This document shows positions 41,884 through 50,333 of a DNA stretch of 64,000 nt, one piece after another. The DNA comes from Propionigenium maris DSM 9537. GTDB taxonomy: Bacteria > Fusobacteriota > Fusobacteriia > Fusobacteriales > Fusobacteriaceae. The number at the start of each line of letters is the position of its first letter. The first letter of the stretch is position 1. The stretch is taken from positions 246,822 to 310,821 of the forward strand of contig NZ_BSDY01000001.1 in assembly GCF_027925155.1 (NCBI RefSeq), in the 5' to 3' direction. Position numbers and translations under genes: made by a program. The notes beneath the pieces are model-generated. The model saw only the letters and a list, made by a program, of their open reading frames with translations. It did no database searches and had not been told where the DNA came from.

Positions 41884-42921
41884 TTGAAAACAACAATAGC
41901 GTTACTGGCAGCTGGGGCAATGATTGTCTCTTCAACAGCACTGGGTTCTCACGAAGAAAGGGATTACGGGGGGACTTATAGGGGGATCTACTGGAGCGGA
42001 CACGCTAAGGGAGTAAGTCTGGAGAAGAGTAAAAAGAGAATTGAGACTGTATTGACCTTAGACAGGGACGGGACGATCCTGGATGCAGAGGTTGATTTCC
42101 TGGTACTAAAAAAGGGGAAGTGGATAGCCAGAAATGATTCTGAAGCAAGTGTTTCAGTGGATTTTTCAGCTGATCCAGGAGCAGCCACTGTGGGTACCCA
42201 TTATAAAAAGGGAAGATCCATGTTTGATATTAAGACCAATGACATGATGGGGTTTTATGCTGTGGCAGTGGATGAGGATGGAACCGTGGCATTAGCTATA
42301 GTTGATGCGGTGATCCGTTATCAGTTAGAGGCTAAGTTTGAACCAGGATACAACTACCACTCAAAGGTGAAGGAGTTGACGATTAATGAAGAGCTGATCC
42401 CCACCAAGAGGACATCTAAGAGTGGTCTTGTAAAGGTTAAGGACTGGTCGGAGGTAGAGGGGGAGAACTTATACTCGCTACATCCATATAACCATGTAAT
42501 AAAGGACAGGGGAGCTCTAAAGGGAATAGATGAGGACTCAAATATAATGGAGATGTTAACTGCCTTAGGAGTGGAATTTAAGGATGGAGTTCCTCAGAAG
42601 ATGGAAGTGAGATACGGCTTCCACTCAAATGGGGGATGGGAAGGTAATTACGATGACCTTGAGGAATATTTAATAGGTAAAGATGCCAAGGATGTGAGAT
42701 CCCTGATCGACTGGTCTTCAAAAAAGTACTCCAGGTCTATAGATGACAATAATTATTTTGGGCTAGACAGTACTGCAGGGGCAACTAGAACTGCTCAGGA
42801 TTCAGTGGATGGCATAGGGGGATCTACAGTTCGTATGTCCCGTGAAAATACCTCTTATATGCTTGCCCTGGTTGAGGCTGGAATTATAGATGAAAAAGAT
42901 GTGATCAAGGGTCGTTTCTGA
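41884..42921 (+). CDS. Exported FMN-binding-domain protein, predicted covalent flavin site
   Basis: 345 aa from TTG 41884 (GGGAGGGG upstream); the longer frame lacks a start signal. Signal peptide about 1-21 (ALLAAGAMIVSSTALGS). Two related parts: ~25-165 and ~195-345. Near residue 298 DSTAGATRT fits the DxxsGATxT motif at which ApbE attaches FMN through phosphoester linkage to Thr. Such proteins carry electrons outside the membrane. No ApbE or partner redox gene is visible in the window. First domain has lost the motif. Single gene with its own terminator. Confidence 0.75.
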   Translation: MKTTIALLAAGAMIVSSTALGSHEERDYGGTYRGIYWSGHAKGVSLEKSKKRIETVLTLDRDGTILDAEVDFLVLKKGKWIARNDSEASVSVDFSADPGAATVGTHYKKGRSMFDIKTNDMMGFYAVAVDEDGTVALAIVDAVIRYQLEAKFEPGYNYHSKVKELTINEELIPTKRTSKSGLVKVKDWSEVEGENLYSLHPYNHVIKDRGALKGIDEDSNIMEMLTALGVEFKDGVPQKMEVRYGFHSNGGWEGNYDDLEEYLIGKDAKDVRSLIDWSSKKYSRSIDDNNYFGLDSTAGATRTAQDSVDGIGGSTVRMSRENTSYMLALVEAGIIDEKDVIKGRF

Positions 42922-42977
42922 TAATACCATCGATGTGCCCTGGGAATACTTAATATTATATGGGCAGGATATTTAGA

Positions 42978-43003
42978 AGGCACTTTTATAAAGTGCCTTT
43001 TTA
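42978..43003. terminator. Terminator after the flavin protein gene
   Basis: AAGGCACTTTTATAAAGTGCCTTTTTA. Confidence 0.85.
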
Positions 43004-43095
43004 TTGTTAAGGAAAGTATAAAATAATAGATTGACACCATTATAAAAAGCCATTACATAAGGTTAGAAAGGATCCAGCATCACGTTGCTTTTTAT
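43004..43095 (+). repeat. TTAAGGAAAGTATA repeat unit, copy b
   Basis: About 92 nt aligned end to end with copy d (44417-44507): shared TTAAGGAAAGTATAAAAT, CATTATAAAAA-CCATT, and a final GTTGCTTTTTAT. It holds TTGACA with a 17-nt spacer to TACATA, a possible promoter, and ends in a hairpin-like T run, so it could encode a very short RNA. Confidence 0.6.
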
Positions 43096-43189
43096 GAATT
43101 TCCTTTACTAGTATTTAAAATCCTGCAGAACTCTACCGGCTCTTGTATTTTTTCAAAAGTTCAGGTATAGTTGAACAGGGGGGATAGAA

Positions 43190-43363
43190 ATGAACTGGAT
43201 CTATATTACCTTGGTCTTGCTGTTGGTAGCAGTAACGGGGTACAGGCTGATAAAGGGAAGGTGGCCAGATATCAACAACTTCCTCACCATCTACCTGGGA
43301 GCCATAGAAATTACTGTAGTTATCTTTTTTGTAGTGGGGCTGTACTTAATATCATTTTGGTGA
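43190..43363 (+). CDS. 57-aa membrane protein
   Basis: ATG 43190 with AACAGGGGGGAT, the best ribosome site here; a longer ORF in another frame over the same DNA has none. Two membrane segments (ITLVLLLVAVTGY and ITVVIFFVVGLYLISF) joined by IKGRWPDINNFL. A terminator (43362-43387) overlaps the stop. Function unknown. Confidence 0.6.
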   Translation: MNWIYITLVLLLVAVTGYRLIKGRWPDINNFLTIYLGAIEITVVIFFVVGLYLISFW

Positions 43364-43387
43364 TCCTGTAAACAGGGTCTTTTTTAT
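43362..43387 (+). terminator. Terminator of the 57-aa gene
   Basis: GATCCTGTAAACAGGGTCTTTTTT. Confidence 0.75.
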
Positions 43388-43483
43388 TTGCAATCCACAT
43401 AAGGTATAGGGTATACTACCTCGTAATAAAAATGAAATTTTATAGTTGGACTGATGAAGGATGAGCTTGTGAGGGAGGGAATT

Positions 43484-43930
43484 ATGAAAAAACTAGTAGT
43501 AACAATAGGGTTGATTGCAGTAGTTGGCACTCAGGCACTGGCGGATATAAGGACACACACCGATAGTTCCGGATACACCTATATTACAGGAACGGATGCT
43601 AATGGAGATAAAGTAGATATAAAGAGTCATACAGACAGCTTTGGCTATACCCATGCTACCGGTACTGTAGGGGATCAGCCCTATAATACTCAGAGCTATG
43701 CCGACGGTTCAGGGTATACTCATATTAGCGGAAGTGCCCACGGGGAGATTGTAAGCCTGAAGAGTCATACAGATAGTTTTGGCTATACCCACACAAATGG
43801 TTCCATAGGGGGAAGGACGTATAACACTCAGAGCCACACAGATGTTTTTGGGGTTATCCACACTATGGGAACGGTGAACTCCAAGTCCCATACAGATGTC
43901 TCAGGGGATACCTACACCAACTTCAAATAA
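43484..43930 (+). CDS. Exported protein of HTDSFGYTH repeats
   Basis: 148 aa from ATG 43484 (GGGAGGGA upstream). Signal peptide about 1-20 (VVGTQALA). The rest is six imperfect units built on HTDSSGYTYITGT / HTDSFGYTHATGT, alternating with linker strands, as in extended beta-solenoid or surface repeat proteins. His, Thr, Gly and aromatic residues recur at fixed steps, so the repeat is probably structural or metal-binding. No anchor domain is present. Confidence 0.72.
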   Translation: MKKLVVTIGLIAVVGTQALADIRTHTDSSGYTYITGTDANGDKVDIKSHTDSFGYTHATGTVGDQPYNTQSYADGSGYTHISGSAHGEIVSLKSHTDSFGYTHTNGSIGGRTYNTQSHTDVFGVIHTMGTVNSKSHTDVSGDTYTNFK

Positions 43931-44068
43931 AAGTCTGATCTTGGTTCCCTCTTTATATCTTTCTTAAAATAAACTTATAAGGGGCTATGGTGTCACTTAA
44001 CTGACACATAAGCATCCTATACTCCTAATATAACATTGGTTATTTAAAGGTTATAAGGAGGATATAAA

Positions 44069-44284
44069 ATGAAAAAAGGGATCTTAGTATTAACAATGAT
44101 AATATCAACAGGGGCTTTTGCAATGGATCATTCCAACCACGCTAATCACAGCAGTACGAGTTTGAATAATAGTGAAAAAAGCCAGATGATGAATAATAAA
44201 AGGTGTGAAAAAATGGCGGTAAAGGATAAAGAGTGTGAAAAGATGGCGACTAAAAATGAAGCAGATCACTCCATGCATGGTTAA
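44069..44284 (+). CDS. Small exported His/Met-rich protein
   Basis: 71 aa, ATG after AAGGAGGATATAAA. Signal peptide about 1-18 (ISTGAFA). Mature part begins MDHSNHANHSS, has two CEKMA motifs with RCEKMAVKDKECEKMATK, and ends DHSMHG. The His/Met/Cys content suggests periplasmic copper or other metal binding. Its neighbour on the opposite strand (44514-44873) is a CpxP/Spy-like protein, which fits an envelope or metal stress setting. Confidence 0.7.
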   Translation: MKKGILVLTMIISTGAFAMDHSNHANHSSTSLNNSEKSQMMNNKRCEKMAVKDKECEKMATKNEADHSMHG

Positions 44285-44291
44285 TTAGATA

Positions 44292-44326
44292 AAGAAGCAG
44301 CTGACCGGTAGTCAGCTGCTTCTTTT
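44292..44326. terminator. Terminator after the His/Met-rich gene
   Basis: AAGAAGCAGCTGAC...GTCAGCTGCTTCTTTT, 14-bp arms. Confidence 0.9.
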
Positions 44327-44416
44327 CATTATTAAGGAAAGTATAGGATTGAAAAATTCCATGAAGAAATAAGAACTTTTATTGTTTGTAGGGATGCAAC
44401 GTCACGTTGCTTTTTA
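44327..44416 (+). repeat. TTAAGGAAAGTATA repeat unit, copy c
   Basis: Starts right after a terminator with ATTATTAAGGAAAGTATAGG and ends in GCAACGTCACGTTGC plus TTTTTATT, a terminator-like hairpin. The end resembles copy b's end, the middle does not. Copy d begins where it stops. Confidence 0.6.
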
Positions 44417-44507
44417 TTATCAAGGAAAGTATAAAATTTTAGATTACTGTCATTATAAAAATCCATTGGATAGGGTTAAAAGGAGCGTAGTGTTGCACTC
44501 CTTTTTA
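44417..44507 (+). repeat. TTAAGGAAAGTATA repeat unit, copy d
   Basis: In tandem with copy c. Begins TTATCAAGGAAAGTATAAAAT and ends AAAGGAG...CTCCTTTTTA, again a hairpin with T run. Aligns over its full length with copy b at 43004-43095. Confidence 0.6.
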
Positions 44508-44513
44508 TACAGA

Positions 44514-44873
44514 TCACTCTTCAAGAATGTCAGCATATGAAGCCTTGAACTCATACTTCAATAAGGATCTTTCTATTCTCAAGGAGTGGAGTTCCCTTTG
44601 TAACCGCTCATACTTTTGGGGATCATCCTCATGTATTATACAGGAGTTCATCTCTCTTCTGAGGGTTCTTATCTTTCTGTTCAGAACCTTTTCTTTTTTG
44701 AGAAACCTCATCCTTAAATGATCTAGCTTTTTTGACTGTTCTGGAGTTAGAGCAGAGGTGTGGTGGGGATTGATGTGTATATAGCTTTTTCCAGAGTGTC
44801 TGTGATTCATTGAACTTGCACTTAAATTTATTACAGATAGCAAGAACACAATAAAAAGAAGAAAGTTTTTCAT
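44514..44873 (-). CDS. Periplasmic CpxP/Spy-like protein
   Basis: 119 aa from the ATG at 44873 (ATAGGAGGTGAATCA upstream). Signal peptide about 1-19 (FIVFLLSVINLSAS). The mature part has LTPEQSKKLDHLRMRFLKKE and LNRKIRTLRREMNS, long amphipathic helices with the LTxxQ-type pattern of CpxP/Spy/Zra envelope chaperones or metal-binding proteins. Contains HRHSGKSYIHINPHH, a His-rich stretch. Faces a His/Met-rich exported protein gene. Confidence 0.72.
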   Translation of the reverse strand: MKNFLLFIVFLLSVINLSASSMNHRHSGKSYIHINPHHTSALTPEQSKKLDHLRMRFLKKEKVLNRKIRTLRREMNSCIIHEDDPQKYERLQRELHSLRIERSLLKYEFKASYADILEE

Positions 44874-45234
44874 TGATTCACCTCCTATAACTATAAAAAG
44901 AGTATAATACTTTATTGTGACAAAATTATGACAGGCAGCTACTTTTATATTCTTAGAAGAGGAGTTTTTTAAAGATATCAAGAACTTTCCCCAGTTACAG
45001 GACAAACCTCAAAAAAGTTTAAGGTAATATATTTAAGTATAGAATTATCATTTATAAAAACAACAACTCTTCTTAAATGAATACATTGTGTCTTGATTAA
45101 GAGTGTATTAATGATGTCTTTGGATCTAAAAACAGTAAAAAACTGCTGACATATATATGACATTTAACAAAAACGATTTGTTTATTCATATTTTTAATAT
45201 TATACTTAGAGAAAGGAAGAAGGGGGGAGTTTGA

Positions 45235-45783
45235 ATGATAGCGTTTATAGTGATTATAGGGTTCCTGATATTTTTTCTCACAGGTACTTCAAAGGAACAG
45301 AGTAAAACGATCAACGACAGGTTAAACGGAGATAAGCAGCTGATGGCGGATGTTATCCATTGTCTAGGGAAGCAGTTTCGTCTGGAAGGTAAGAAGCTGA
45401 TCAATCTGGAACTTGTTTTGGGGAATAGAAAGATTATGATGTTGGGGACTGCCATTACAGAGGAGATAGCTACTGGGGAGAGGAAGGTAGAGGTGCTCCA
45501 GATAAACAACTCCAACTATCTTATAGAGGAGGGAAAGGTAGAGAAGAGGGAGGATGCAGACAGGGTTCACAACTATTGCTATATGCCCCTTCCACCTAAG
45601 GCGTGGAAGATAATGAATCAGGCCAATGTATATACCTATACCCTCTTAAAGATGAGTTACGGGAAGCAGAATATGGTGGTTCAGTCCCCCAGGGGTCTGG
45701 ATGCCTATTTAGAGGAGCTCTTCTCCTCTACAGATTATGCAGAAGCCAAAAGGAGGGAAGATCTCTCTATCTTTGCTGTTTAG
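45235..45783 (+). CDS. 182-aa protein with N-terminal membrane anchor
   Basis: ATG after AGAAGGGGGGAGTTTGA. A membrane helix covers residues 2-17 (AFIVIIGFLIFFLTG); the rest is soluble alpha/beta with MLGTAITEEIATGERKVEVL and CYMPLPPKAWKIMN. No known domain recognised. The 360-bp spacer upstream (44874-45234) shows nothing definite. GC content is like the chromosomal core. Confidence 0.65.
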   Translation: MIAFIVIIGFLIFFLTGTSKEQSKTINDRLNGDKQLMADVIHCLGKQFRLEGKKLINLELVLGNRKIMMLGTAITEEIATGERKVEVLQINNSNYLIEEGKVEKREDADRVHNYCYMPLPPKAWKIMNQANVYTYTLLKMSYGKQNMVVQSPRGLDAYLEELFSSTDYAEAKRREDLSIFAV

Positions 45784-45986
45784 ATAAAGGGGTTCTACCA
45801 TTTTTTATTACTTTGAAAAAGCTTTACGATTTATGGTGAAACTTTTTTCTTTAACCTCTCAATCCTATAGAGGATCTTGAAAAAAAGAGAGGCTTTGGGT
45901 GGCATGTTGAAGTAGATATCTTTTTTAAAGAAGGAAAAGCGGAGCATAGAGATTTTACAGAGATAATTTTATAGTTATGTGAGCAG

Positions 45987-46040
45987 AGCCCGACCTATCC
46001 TAGGTGATTTGAAGTCACCTAGGATGGAGTCGGCTTTTCT
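45987..46040. terminator. Very strong long-stem terminator
   Basis: AGCCCGAC-CTATCCTAGGTGA faces TCACCTAGGATG-GAGTCGGCT then TTTTC. It occupies the same position relative to the rep remnant as 3446-3509 does to the intact rep gene. Confidence 0.88.
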
Positions 46041-46063
46041 TTTTATTCGAAAGTGCTCCCCTT

Positions 46064-46251
46064 AAACATCTTCTAGGTATGAGCTCACCCTTTGGAGGCA
46101 TATGGTGAGGTTAAACTAGACAGGAAAGAAGGGTGACTTAAAAATAGAAGAGAGACTGGGAGAGGAACTTAAACTTCCACAAGAAAAAGATAAATCTGAG
46201 GAGGTATCGCAGGAGAACCTGGTATTAAGCTCTTGTATAATTATCGATTAA
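46064..46251 (+). pseudogene. Decayed 5' end of a second rep gene
   Basis: Matches the region around 3541-3720: TCTTCTAG, then AGCTCACCCTTTGGAG (AGCTCGCCCTTTGGGG in the intact copy), GGTGAGG, CTAGACAG and GAGAGACTGGGAGAGGA (AGAGACTGGGAAAGGA in the intact copy). The frame breaks after a few codons and the rest of the gene is missing. Marks a former related phage or plasmid insertion. Confidence 0.65.
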
Positions 46252-46254
46252 ATA

Positions 46255-46290
46255 TAAAAACAGGCTCTTAGACTTATTTCAAAGAGCCTG
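46255..46290 (-). terminator. Terminator of the aminotransferase-serA-DUF1015 operon
   Basis: CAGGCTCTT...AAAGAGCCTG with a T run on the minus strand, 30 bp after the DUF1015 stop. Confidence 0.82.
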
Positions 46291-46321
46291 CTAGGATAAA
46301 TAAAAGATGTTACATTATTAA

Positions 46322-47569
46322 TCAGTCACTTAATTTATGAATAAATAATCCACTTCTCAATTTCGGTTCAAACCATGTAGATTTTGGAGGCATGACCTTT
46401 CCAGCATCTGCAATTGAAAGTAGATCATCCATTGTTGTGGGAAACATGCTAAAAGCCACTGCCATATCGGTTTTTACTCTTCTTTCTAGCTCCTTAAGAC
46501 CTCTAATGCCGCCCACGAAATCGATTCTTTTATTTGTTCTCGGATCACTGATGCCCAGGATCGGATCTAACAAGTTTTTTTGGAGAATGGATACGTCCAG
46601 AGAGTCTACAGGATCATTTTCATCGAAAATGCCTTCACGAGCTTTTAATTCATACCATTTGTCATCGATAAACATACCGAATGTTTTCTTTGACATTGGC
46701 TTATAAACTTCTTTACCGATCTCAGTAATTGCAAAGCATTTCTCAATCTTCTGGAAAAATACCTCCTTGCTGTTACCATTTAGGTCTTTGACCAGTCTGT
46801 TATAGTCCATGATAAAGACATCTTCATCTGGGAAGATGACGGACATAAAGAAATTGAATTCCTCGTCACCTGTGTAGTTTGGATTCTCTTTTCTTTTTTT
46901 CATGCCCACAGCTACGGAAGAGGCTGACCTGTGGTGACCGTCTGCGATATACAGGGAGTTTATACCTGCAAAAATTTCCGTCAGTTTTTCTACAACTTCA
47001 TCAGTGTCAATTACCCAAACAATGTGCGTGATGTTGTCCTCTGAAATATAATTGTAAACTGGCATGTGGAACTTTATCCACTTCTTGATAATGGAGTTTA
47101 TCTCATTATTTTTTCTGTAAGTCAAGAAAATCGGTGCAGTATTTGCATCACAGTATTCGAAGTTATTGATTCTGTCTCGCTCCTTTTCAGGACGGGTAAA
47201 TTCATGTTTCTTGATGATGTCATTAATGTAATCATCAATTGAAGTACAACCAACGATACCAGTCTGAACTCTTCCATTCATTAGCTGGCGGTAGATATAC
47301 ATCCTAGGCTTTTCGTCTTGAACTAGAATACCCTCCTCCTGAAACTTATCCAGGTTCCTTTTCGCCATCTTATATACCAGTTCATCATACTGATCAACTT
47401 CTTCAGGCACGTCTATATCTGATCTTACAATGTGTAGGAAAGACTTGTCATTGTCCTTTGCCATTTCTCTTGCCTCGGTTCTGTTCATAACGTCATATGG
47501 TAATGACGCTACCCTTTCAACTAAGTCCTTGCTAGGTCTTAAACCTGTAAATCCTCTTACTATAGCCAT
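46322..47569 (-). CDS. DUF1015 family protein
   Basis: 415 aa, usual length. Family motifs: GLRPSKDLVERVASLPYDVM at the start, PMYIY-like RPRMYIYRQ region, IADGHHRSASSVAVG near residue 219, and the C-terminal PPKSTWFEPKLRSGLFIH. The DGHHR motif resembles a ParB-like nucleotide-binding site; newer work places some members as serine-kinase-like enzymes. Located 45 bp after serA in the same operon, consistent with a role in serine metabolism. ATG after GGGGGAGGGGAT. Confidence 0.92.
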   Translation of the reverse strand: MAIVRGFTGLRPSKDLVERVASLPYDVMNRTEAREMAKDNDKSFLHIVRSDIDVPEEVDQYDELVYKMAKRNLDKFQEEGILVQDEKPRMYIYRQLMNGRVQTGIVGCTSIDDYINDIIKKHEFTRPEKERDRINNFEYCDANTAPIFLTYRKNNEINSIIKKWIKFHMPVYNYISEDNITHIVWVIDTDEVVEKLTEIFAGINSLYIADGHHRSASSVAVGMKKRKENPNYTGDEEFNFFMSVIFPDEDVFIMDYNRLVKDLNGNSKEVFFQKIEKCFAITEIGKEVYKPMSKKTFGMFIDDKWYELKAREGIFDENDPVDSLDVSILQKNLLDPILGISDPRTNKRIDFVGGIRGLKELERRVKTDMAVAFSMFPTTMDDLLSIADAGKVMPPKSTWFEPKLRSGLFIHKLSD

Positions 47570-47614
47570 CTATCCCCTCCCCCACTTTATTGATCAAGGT
47601 ATCATCTGTAATAC

Positions 47615-48526
47615 TTACTTAGCCAACTCTTCTAAAATAACTGAGAGAGTCTCAACACCAATTCTCTGCTGTGCTTCAGCAGTGGAACCTCCAATATGTG
47701 GTGTGGCAGAAACTCTCGGATGGTTTATGAGTTCCATATTCTGGGAAGGTTCTTCTGCAAATACATCAATACCTGCACCGGCAACCTTACCTGAGTTGAG
47801 TGCTTCCAAAAGACTATCTTCACAAACTACACCGCCTCTAGCACAGTTAATGATGTATACCCCATCCTTCATCATAGCAATCTTATCTCTGCAGATTGTA
47901 GGTCCAAGTTCTTTTTTAAAAGGAATATGGAGTGAAATAAAGTCTGATGTTTTAAGCAGTTCCTCCTCACTTAAATACTGGCATTCTGGTATTTCATTAC
48001 TCTCACCTAAAATATCTGTATACTTTACCTTTATCCCTAATGCCAGCGCTTTCTTGGCCACCTCTTTACCAATACGACCAAAACCGATGAGACCTAAAGT
48101 TTTACCAACAATCTCACTTCCTTTATATGCTTTTTTGTTCCATTCCCCCTTTCTCAGGGTAACATTTGAAATATTGATGAACCTTACTAATGCTAAAATA
48201 TGTCCGATAGTCAGCTCGGCCACTGAAGCTGAGCTGGAATTAGGTGTATTTCTTACTCTAATCCCATTGGCCTCGGCATATTCCACATCAATATTGTCAG
48301 TACCAACACCAGCTCTAACGATTAGCTTTAATTTAGAGCCTACAATAGTATCGATCAGTTCTTTTCTGATCTTAGTTGCCGATCTCACTACAATACAGTC
48401 AAAGTTTCTTAATTGGGTCTTTAATTCCTCCACTGAGTATGAATTTAACACCACTTCATGACCCAGTTCCTGTAAGTGTTGAACTGCGCTTTTATCCATA
48501 CCGTCATTTGCTAGTATTTTTAACAT
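47615..48526 (-). CDS. serA: D-3-phosphoglycerate dehydrogenase, short form
   Basis: 303 aa without ACT or other regulatory domain. NAD site GLIGFGRIGKEVAKKA near 143; catalytic Arg in NCARGGVV, Glu in VFAEEPS and His in ATPHIGGSTAEAQ. The enzyme would oxidise 3-phosphoglycerate for serine synthesis. Directly follows the aminotransferase gene by 12 bp. A related hydroxyacid dehydrogenase activity cannot be excluded. ATG after GAGGGAGGG. Confidence 0.9.
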   Translation of the reverse strand: MLKILANDGMDKSAVQHLQELGHEVVLNSYSVEELKTQLRNFDCIVVRSATKIRKELIDTIVGSKLKLIVRAGVGTDNIDVEYAEANGIRVRNTPNSSSASVAELTIGHILALVRFINISNVTLRKGEWNKKAYKGSEIVGKTLGLIGFGRIGKEVAKKALALGIKVKYTDILGESNEIPECQYLSEEELLKTSDFISLHIPFKKELGPTICRDKIAMMKDGVYIINCARGGVVCEDSLLEALNSGKVAGAGIDVFAEEPSQNMELINHPRVSATPHIGGSTAEAQQRIGVETLSVILEELAK

Positions 48527-48538
48527 GCTTCCCTCCCT

Positions 48539-49609
48539 CTATAATCTGAGAATGTCTTCGATAACACTTAAGATTTCTTTAACTTCTTCAATGGTTGTAT
48601 CGGCCATATGTGCAATTCTAAAAGTCTTTTCCTTCAGGACACCATAACCGTTTGAAATCATAAAACCTCTCTTTGACAGTTCTTTATTAAGGTCTGCCAC
48701 TGAAATCCCTCTTGTATTCTTTACCGTAGTCAACGTATTTGAAGCATATTCTTCTTCAGCCAGCATCGCGAAGTGTTTCTTAGCCCAAGTTCTAACCACT
48801 TTAGCTTGCTCTAAATGTCTATCAAATCTATTTTCTATGCCTTCCTCCATTATTCTGTCTAATTGATAGTCCAATGCAAACATATGTGGCAGGGAAGGGG
48901 TTGACGGATATTGATAGTCTTTCTTTTGGATAGTGTCATAGATAGAGACCAAGTCGAAGTAAAAACCTCTCTTTTCAACTGTTCTAGCTTTTTCCAGCGC
49001 CTTCCTTGAGAACGAACATATAGCCATTCCTGGAGGTAGTCCCAAGCATTTTTGAGTAGAAGCAATACAGATATCAACACCCCACTTGTCCACCTCAACT
49101 TTAGCTCCTCCCAAGGAGCTTACTGTATCCAGGCAGAAGATAACACTTGGGTACTTCTTGATTACCTTTGAAATTTCTTCCAATGGATTCATGACACCAG
49201 TAGATGTTTCATTGTGGGTAATAGTTACTACATCATACTCACCAGTGGCAAGTACCTTGTCTACCATTTCAGGTGTTGTCGGTTGTCCCCACTGAGAGTC
49301 AAAACGGTCTGCAGGAATGTCATTTGCAACGGCCATTTTATGCCACCTTTCACCAAAAGCACCTGCTGCAAAAACTGCGACTTTTTTCTTCGTACATGAT
49401 CTAACAGCAGCTTCCATCAAACCGCTACCTGAAGAGGTAGACAAAAGGATCTCCTCTTTTGTATACATCAGCTTTCTTAACTTATCGGAAATGCTTCTTT
49501 GTAATTCCGATGCCTCTTTTGTTCTGTGCCCGATCATAGGTGTTGCCATCTTTTCCAGTACATCAGATAAAACATTAACTGGTCCAGGAATGAATAAACT
49601 CTTATACAT
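48539..49609 (-). CDS. Class V aminotransferase (serine-pyruvate / phosphoserine type)
   Basis: 356 aa, first gene of the operon. N-terminal FIPGPVNVLSDVLEKMATPM is typical of alanine-glyoxylate/serine-pyruvate enzymes; the PLP lysine is in ASTQKCLGLPPGMA and CLDTVSSLGG holds the PLP-binding Asp. Beside serA it probably replaces SerC as the aminotransferase of the phosphoserine pathway, as in other anaerobes with this gene set. ATG after GGATGGGAGGTAGAG. Confidence 0.9.
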   Translation of the reverse strand: MYKSLFIPGPVNVLSDVLEKMATPMIGHRTKEASELQRSISDKLRKLMYTKEEILLSTSSGSGLMEAAVRSCTKKKVAVFAAGAFGERWHKMAVANDIPADRFDSQWGQPTTPEMVDKVLATGEYDVVTITHNETSTGVMNPLEEISKVIKKYPSVIFCLDTVSSLGGAKVEVDKWGVDICIASTQKCLGLPPGMAICSFSRKALEKARTVEKRGFYFDLVSIYDTIQKKDYQYPSTPSLPHMFALDYQLDRIMEEGIENRFDRHLEQAKVVRTWAKKHFAMLAEEEYASNTLTTVKNTRGISVADLNKELSKRGFMISNGYGVLKEKTFRIAHMADTTIEEVKEILSVIEDILRL

Positions 49610-50333
49610 CTCTACCTCCCATCCACTAAATAGCCAACAGCTCTAAGCTAAAATAAAAATTTTTTAACCTGAATATTAGAGTAGGGCAAAGAAATTTATA
49701 AAAAAATAAAAAGACAAAACTATAGTTAAAGTACTAAGAATTATTCTATAGTCTCAATGTTTATGAGGTCTTTTTATAAACTTACCAATCTCTTTAGTTC
49801 CATTGTCCTCTTGTCTCTTAAAAAGTTATTTCCTTTTTTCTAAATGTACACTTAATTAATATTTACTATTAGGAAAGAATAACTCCTTCTAACTAAAAGT
49901 CATTATTTATTGGCCGGTTAAGGTATTATTCTTTCTAGAAGGGAGATAGTAATATTTTTATGCTTACTATAACACTTCCTTGATTTTAAATAGTTTTAAA
50001 ATGGTTATCTTAAATTTACCTTTGAATATTAATTAGTTTGAAAATGATATGGGATTTAAGTCCCTAAAAAATTAAGCTTACTGGATGTCTAATTAGAATC
50101 GTTTTTTATAGTAACCTTATATCTACCTAAATAGCATTGAAAGATGATCAAGAGTACTATATACTTAGTACCACAAAAAAACTATCAAAGAAATTATTGA
50201 TTTTAAAGGGGAGGTGGCATTTTTTATTAAAATGAGGGCATACCATTATCTTAGCTTTCATCCACTAAAATAGGGGAAACTTTATCCAAAAAATTATCTT
50301 TAATATAAAATACGGAACCAAAAGGGGGAAGCA
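49610..50333. other. 724-bp AT-rich spacer between divergent operons
   Basis: Must hold the promoters for the serine-type operon (-) and the Mrp operon (+). I see no gene and no T-box or riboswitch signature I can defend. An AAAGGGGAGGTGG at 50208 looks like a ribosome site but is followed by no ORF. Confidence 0.4.

Noticed and set aside
43171..43371. 66-codon ORF in a second frame over the 57-aa membrane gene
   Set aside because: No ribosome site and soluble random-looking sequence; the overlapping frame from 43190 has a strong site and two clear membrane helices.
47430..48461. 343-codon ORF antisense to serA
   Set aside because: It mirrors serA codons, has no ribosome site, and serA on the other strand has full catalytic motifs.
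50208..50333. Riboswitch (for example Na+-responsive) before the mrp operon
   Set aside because: Biologically attractive, but I could not identify a paired structure or conserved motif in this leader.
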